DNA from: an uncultured Clostridia bacterium
Lineage (GTDB): Bacteria; Bacillota; Clostridia; TANB77; CAG-508
NCBI GenBank assembly: GCA_948663505.1
Contig: CAPNAQ010000076.1
Location: 1-8,646 of the forward strand
Direction of reading: 5' to 3'
Length of the DNA: 8,646 bases
Shown: positions 5,602 to 8,646 of the stretch, one piece after another
How the letters are laid out: each line of letters begins with the position of its first letter
Position numbering within the stretch: position 1 is the stretch's first letter
The notes under the pieces: model-generated
Seen by the model: the letters and a program-made list of their open reading frames with translations, nothing else
The model's database searches: none
Told to the model about the DNA's origin: nothing
Program-made: the position numbers and the translations under genes

Positions 5602-6831
5602 TCAATTATTTTCACTTGTAGTATTTTTATTAATGTCATTATCACTATTTGGAATTACCCCTCCTGTAATATATGGCATTGGATTTGTTACAACCCCATT
5701 AATTCTAACTTCAAAATGAGCATGAGGACCTGTAGAATAACCTGTTGAACCAACTTTCAAGACTGGATCACCTCTTTTTACAGTTTGTCCAACTTGTACA
5801 AGAATTTCTGAACCATGAGCATATAATGTTGAAATTCCACCACCATGATCTATAATAACCATATTACCATATGCTACATTAAAATATGCTTTTGTAACAA
5901 TTCCATCATTTGCTGCTATAAAATTTGCACCTGCTGGAGCACCTATATCTATACCAGTGTGTAATTTGTATTGACCAGTTATTGGATGAACTCTCATTGC
6001 ATATGGAGATGTTATATTTGTATATCCAGGCACTGGCCAAGCAAGTTCTCCACCAATATATATATTATTGATTCCTATTTGTGCCAATGCCAAAATTTGT
6101 TTATTAATTTCTGCATATTGAGCATTTATTTCATCAATTTTAGCTTGTAGTTCTTTTTCTTCATCTGAAAGTTTAGCTATAAAACTCTCCCTCATAACTT
6201 TGGTATTTTGTAATGTTCTAGTTGTTCTAGTTTGATTTTCAACTATTACAGCTAATTCTGCTCTTTCACTTTCTAATTTTCTTTTAGATGTATCAATTGT
6301 TTGTCTTTTATAGTTTATATCATCTAATAAATTTTCATCATATTCAGCTAATTCTGATATAACATAATAACTAGATAAAAAATCTGATATACTATTAGAT
6401 TTTAATATTAAATCTAAATATTGTGTTTCTCCTGCTTCATATAATGAAACAATTCTCTGCTCAAATACTTCTTTTTGAATATTGTACTTTTCTGTAATTG
6501 TATCTAAGTCTTCTTCTATTTCATTGATTGATTTTCTTAATTTTGCAATCTTACTTTCTTGTTCTTGTAATTGTGATTCTGCTACATCTATTCTTTCATC
6601 CAATTTTTCAACTTGTTGTAAATTTTCCGATAGATTACTTTGTACATTTTGTAAATTACTATTTGCTTCATTTAACTGATTTTGTATTTCATTCCTTTGT
6701 GATTCTAAATCATTTGTTGTATTATTTCCAGTTTCATTCTTTGTTTCATTTGTAACCTCATTTTCTGCATATGTAAATTTTGCTATAAAACACATTAGTA
6801 AGATTATAACAATACATAAAATTTTACGCAT
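5602..6831 (-). CDS. Secreted coiled-coil protein with C-terminal M23 (LytM-type) metallopeptidase domain, FtsX-proximal copy
   Basis: A 409-residue product, paralogous to the next gene downstream. I place the start at 6831 because TGAGGT lies 5 bases before it; an in-frame ATG at 6843 adds four residues but has GGGG directly against it. A signal peptide spans residues 1-22 (MRKILC...FTYA). An Asn/Thr/Glu-rich stretch follows (about 23-42), then a coiled coil (about 44-250) with EQR...YEAGETQYLD...ISDF at 124-156. The M23 domain runs from about 262 to 388, with H291 and D295 (HTGID), H339 (YAHG), H370 and H372 (PHAHFE), all intact. A short polar Asn/Ser/Thr tail closes it. The ftsX stop lies 15 bases upstream, so the two are transcribed and probably translated together. 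By analogy with EnvC, PcsB and CwlO the coiled coil should dock on the external domain of FtsX; that is inference. Unlike EnvC the peptidase site is not degenerate. Confidence 0.92.
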   Translation of the reverse strand: MRKILCIVIILLMCFIAKFTYAENEVTNETKNETGNNTTNDLESQRNEIQNQLNEANSNLQNVQSNLSENLQQVEKLDERIDVAESQLQEQESKIAKLRKSINEIEEDLDTITEKYNIQKEVFEQRIVSLYEAGETQYLDLILKSNSISDFLSSYYVISELAEYDENLLDDINYKRQTIDTSKRKLESERAELAVIVENQTRTTRTLQNTKVMRESFIAKLSDEEKELQAKIDEINAQYAEINKQILALAQIGINNIYIGGELAWPVPGYTNITSPYAMRVHPITGQYKLHTGIDIGAPAGANFIAANDGIVTKAYFNVAYGNMVIIDHGGGISTLYAHGSEILVQVGQTVKRGDPVLKVGSTGYSTGPHAHFEVRINGVVTNPMPYITGGVIPNSDNDINKNTTSENN

Positions 6832-6836
6832 GTTTA

Positions 6837-6842
6837 ACCTCA
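6837..6842 (-). promoter_or_regulatory. Ribosome-binding site deciding the start of the proximal M23 gene
   Basis: TGAGGT on the minus strand lies 5 bases before the ATG at 6831. It overlaps the alternative ATG at 6843, which itself has no correctly spaced site. Confidence 0.55.
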
Positions 6843-6846
6843 TCCC

Positions 6847-7749
6847 CTATACTTTTAAATATTTTCTCATAGAAATAACACTTCCTAATGCTCCTATACC
6901 AATACCTAATAACATATAAACAAATATTATTGATGATATCATATCTTTAAAGCTTACTAAGCTCATTCCTATAGTTTTCATAAATTGTGCATTTACAGCT
7001 TGTTCTGCAAGTACACTATATGCTCCTCCAACAAATACAAGTGATATTGCACTAGATATTATTCCTATAATCATACCTTCTACTATAAATGGCCATCTAA
7101 TAAAATTATTTGTTGCTCCTACATATTTCATTATTGATATTTCTTTTCTTCTAGCATGAACTGTTAATTTTATTGTATTTGCAATTATAAATATTGAAAT
7201 TATTATTAATAATATTAAAATTACTCCTGTAACTATTTTTATAACATTTGCTAAATTTAATAATGTTGTTACAGTTTCATCACTACTTGTTATTTTCTTT
7301 ATATTATCAAACTCTAAAATTTTATTTTGAACATCTTTACTTAAATTTAAATCTGTTAGTGTAACTATATAAGATGCTGAAAATACTTGATAATTAAATC
7401 CATCTAACACATTTCCTTTATCTTTTAGTCTTTCTTTCATGGTATTTAAGGCATCTTGTTTAGATTTTGATTCTATTGTACTTACTCCATCTAATGCTCT
7501 TATTTTTTCTCCTACTTCTTCAATTTCTTCTTCTGTTGCATCTGTTTTTAAAAATACTTGAAACCCTTGTTCTGATTTTATTTGATCTACAAAATGGTTG
7601 ATATTTTCTCCAATCATTAAAAATACACCAAATATTACCATTGTAGACCACATTATTACTAATGATGCACCTGTGGATTTCTTATTTTTAAATACATTGC
7701 TAACTCCTTCTCCTATTAAATATCCAAATATATTATATTTCACAATCAT
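6847..7749 (-). CDS. ftsX: Cell-division protein FtsX (membrane subunit of FtsEX)
   Basis: A 300-residue permease-like subunit from the start chosen at 7749, where AAAAGG lies 5 bases upstream. The longer frame from 7767 (306 residues) has no well-spaced site and overlaps ftsE more. The topology fits FtsX: a short cytoplasmic N-terminus with YLIGEGVSNVFKNKK, TM1 at about 27-47, a large external domain (about 48-165) that contacts the hydrolase partner, TM2 at about 170-193, the cytoplasmic loop HARRKEISIMKYVGATNNFIRWPF that meets FtsE, TM3 at about 220-245 and TM4 at about 268-292. FtsX carries the ATP-driven signal of FtsE across the membrane to activate peptidoglycan hydrolysis in division or elongation. 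The start overlaps the end of ftsE by 17 bases, suggesting translational coupling; the M23 gene follows at once. Confidence 0.95.
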   Translation of the reverse strand: MIVKYNIFGYLIGEGVSNVFKNKKSTGASLVIMWSTMVIFGVFLMIGENINHFVDQIKSEQGFQVFLKTDATEEEIEEVGEKIRALDGVSTIESKSKQDALNTMKERLKDKGNVLDGFNYQVFSASYIVTLTDLNLSKDVQNKILEFDNIKKITSSDETVTTLLNLANVIKIVTGVILILLIIISIFIIANTIKLTVHARRKEISIMKYVGATNNFIRWPFIVEGMIIGIISSAISLVFVGGAYSVLAEQAVNAQFMKTIGMSLVSFKDMISSIIFVYMLLGIGIGALGSVISMRKYLKV

Positions 7750-8419
7750 ACCCACCTTTTTTATCATCTCTAACTATATTGCCTTTTTCAATGTGTATTA
7801 CTCTTTTTTTCATTTTATCTACTATATCTTTTGCATGTGTTGCTACAACTACAGTTGTTCCTCTCATATTTATTTCATTTAATAAATTCATTATATCCCA
7901 TGCTGTTTCTGGATCTAGATTTCCTGTTGGCTCATCTGCTATTAACATTGATGGATTATTTACTAATGCTCTTGCTAATGCTACTCTTTGTTGTTCTCCT
8001 CCTGATAATTCATTTGGATACATCTTAGCTTTTCCACTTAGTCCTACAAGAGATAGAACCATTGGAACTTGTCTTCTTATGTGTCTTGGTGTTGCTCTTA
8101 CTATATACATTGCATATGCAACATTATCATACACTGTTTTATCAGGTAATAGTCTGAAATCTTGAAATACAACTCCCATACTTCTTCTTAAATATGGTAC
8201 TCTACTTTGTTTTAAAAATGTTGTGTCCTTTCCATTTATTATTATATTTCCTGATGTTGGTTCTTCTTCTTTTAATATTAGTTTTATTAGTGTTGACTTT
8301 CCACTTCCTGAAGTTCCTACTAAAAATGTAAATTCCCCTTTTTCTATTATAAAGTTTGCATTTTGTACTGCTTTTGTCCCTGTGTCATATGTTTTTGATA
8401 CATTTCTGAATTCTATCAT
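7733..8419 (-). CDS. ftsE: Cell-division ATP-binding protein FtsE
   Basis: The 228-residue cytoplasmic ATPase has the usual FtsE length and all ABC motifs: Walker A GTSGSGKST at 35-43 (K41), Q-loop VVFQDFRLL with Q86, signature LSGGEQQ at 138-144, Walker B MLIADEPTGNLD with D162 and E163, and the switch H195. The N-terminal MIEFRNVSKTYDTG and the QDFRLLPDKTVYDNVAYAM segment are typical of FtsE and set it apart from LolD or MacB-type ATPases. With FtsX it forms the complex that powers activation of cell-wall hydrolases. It is the first gene of the minus-strand cluster, and its coding sequence overlaps ftsX. The ribosome-binding region (AAGGGAAGAAAAG) is purine-rich but not a perfect site. A promoter lies about 60 bases upstream of the start. 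Confidence 0.97.
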   Translation of the reverse strand: MIEFRNVSKTYDTGTKAVQNANFIIEKGEFTFLVGTSGSGKSTLIKLILKEEEPTSGNIIINGKDTTFLKQSRVPYLRRSMGVVFQDFRLLPDKTVYDNVAYAMYIVRATPRHIRRQVPMVLSLVGLSGKAKMYPNELSGGEQQRVALARALVNNPSMLIADEPTGNLDPETAWDIMNLLNEINMRGTTVVVATHAKDIVDKMKKRVIHIEKGNIVRDDKKGGYDCEI

Positions 8420-8476
8420 TTTTACTTTTCTTCCCTTCGGTTTTTTCTTACTTTTTTGACATTTTTATTCTCTTAA

Positions 8477-8505
8477 ATAATAACAATAATATATAAATTT
8501 TGCAA
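8477..8505 (-). promoter_or_regulatory. Probable sigma-A-type promoter of the ftsEX cluster
   Basis: On the minus strand TTGCAA (8505-8500) is followed after 17 bases by TATTAT (8482-8477). TG sits one base before the -10, making it an extended -10 promoter. The predicted leader is about 50 bases, and no riboswitch-like fold is evident in it. The -35 is 4 of 6 and the -10 is 5 of 6, consistent with a promoter that may need an activator. Confidence 0.6.
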
Positions 8506-8533
8506 TACTTTTTAAAAATTTTTCAGAATAAAA

Positions 8534-8616
8534 GTTACAATTTGTTACTATTCACAGCTAATACTAACATTAATATAAAACTTTATAATACTATTTTTAA
8601 TTCTGTGAATTGTAAC
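8534..8616. repeat. Direct and inverted repeats upstream of the ftsE promoter (possible regulator site)
   Basis: GTTACA (8534-8539) and GTTACT (8544-8549) form a direct repeat with a 10-base period. The longer element GTTACTATTCACAG (8544-8557) recurs inverted as CTGTGAATTGTAAC at 8603-8616, with 13 of 14 bases paired and 45 bases between. No T-run follows, so it is not a terminator. It lies from about 28 to 110 bases upstream of the -35 box. The rest of 8420-8646 holds no supported gene. Confidence 0.45.
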
Positions 8617-8646
8617 TACAATTTTATGGTTTATAAATTAATACTA

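Noticed and set aside
7779..8165. Plus-strand open frame of 128 codons opposite ftsE
   Set aside because: ftsE on the other strand is certain, and this frame shows no domain, site or start signal.
8456..8484. Plus-strand TTGACA that could start a promoter facing away from ftsE
   Set aside because: No acceptable -10 box lies 16-18 bases downstream, and it overlaps the ftsE leader.
8584..8589. Plus-strand TATAAT in the right-hand intergenic region
   Set aside because: No -35-like sequence lies at the right distance, and TATAAT is frequent by chance in DNA of this composition.
8626..8646. ATG opening a seven-codon frame (MVYKLIL) running off the right edge, plus strand
   Set aside because: No ribosome-binding site precedes it and seven codons cannot be told from chance.
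1..8646. tRNA, rRNA, CRISPR array, insertion sequence or recoded UGA
   Set aside because: No cloverleaf-like GC-rich block, no regularly spaced repeats, no transposase frame or terminal repeats; TGA ends the proximal M23 gene and TGG codes Trp.

Overview
The window is very AT-rich DNA with standard bacterial gene structure. TAA, TAG and TGA all serve as stops, and Trp is coded by TGG in ftsX. Gene content and the order ftsE-ftsX-(coiled-coil M23 proteins)-S41 protease point to a low-GC Gram-positive bacterium, most likely of the class Clostridia. I cannot name a genus.

Layout, left to right. (1) Positions 1-814, minus strand: the first 271 codons of a seven-bladed beta-propeller lactonase-family gene, cut by the window edge. 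(2) Positions 815-1005: a divergent intergenic region with one good sigma-A-type promoter facing each way. (3) Positions 1006-1728, plus strand: deoD, a purine-nucleoside phosphorylase. It ends at a long hairpin terminator that is shared with greA, which converges on it. (4) Positions 1805-8419, all minus strand, in transcription order: ftsE, ftsX, two tandem secreted coiled-coil/M23 peptidases, an S41 C-terminal processing protease, pgsA and greA. A promoter lies upstream of ftsE, a clear second one lies just upstream of greA, and weaker candidates lie between the two M23 genes and before the S41 gene. (5) Positions 8420-8646: no supported gene. This region holds the ftsE promoter and, further upstream, a repeat-rich block that looks like a regulator site.

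How the genes fit together. FtsE (ATPase) and FtsX (membrane protein with a large external domain) form the ABC-like complex that activates cell-wall hydrolases from inside the cell. In other bacteria its partner is a secreted coiled-coil protein such as EnvC, PcsB, CwlO or RipC. Two such proteins follow directly, and both keep the full set of M23 zinc and catalytic residues, so they look like enzymes rather than EnvC-type inactive activators. Next comes a membrane-anchored S41 protease with an intact Ser-Lys-Gln active site; such proteases trim or degrade wall hydrolases in some bacteria. PgsA (phosphatidylglycerophosphate synthase) adds membrane-lipid synthesis and GreA is a transcription-elongation factor. 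The stretch reads as a cell-envelope and division cluster with housekeeping genes at its downstream end. I see no mobile element, CRISPR array, tRNA or rRNA, and no strong evidence of a wholly new system. The most interesting parts are the two-hydrolase FtsEX module and the repeat block upstream of it.
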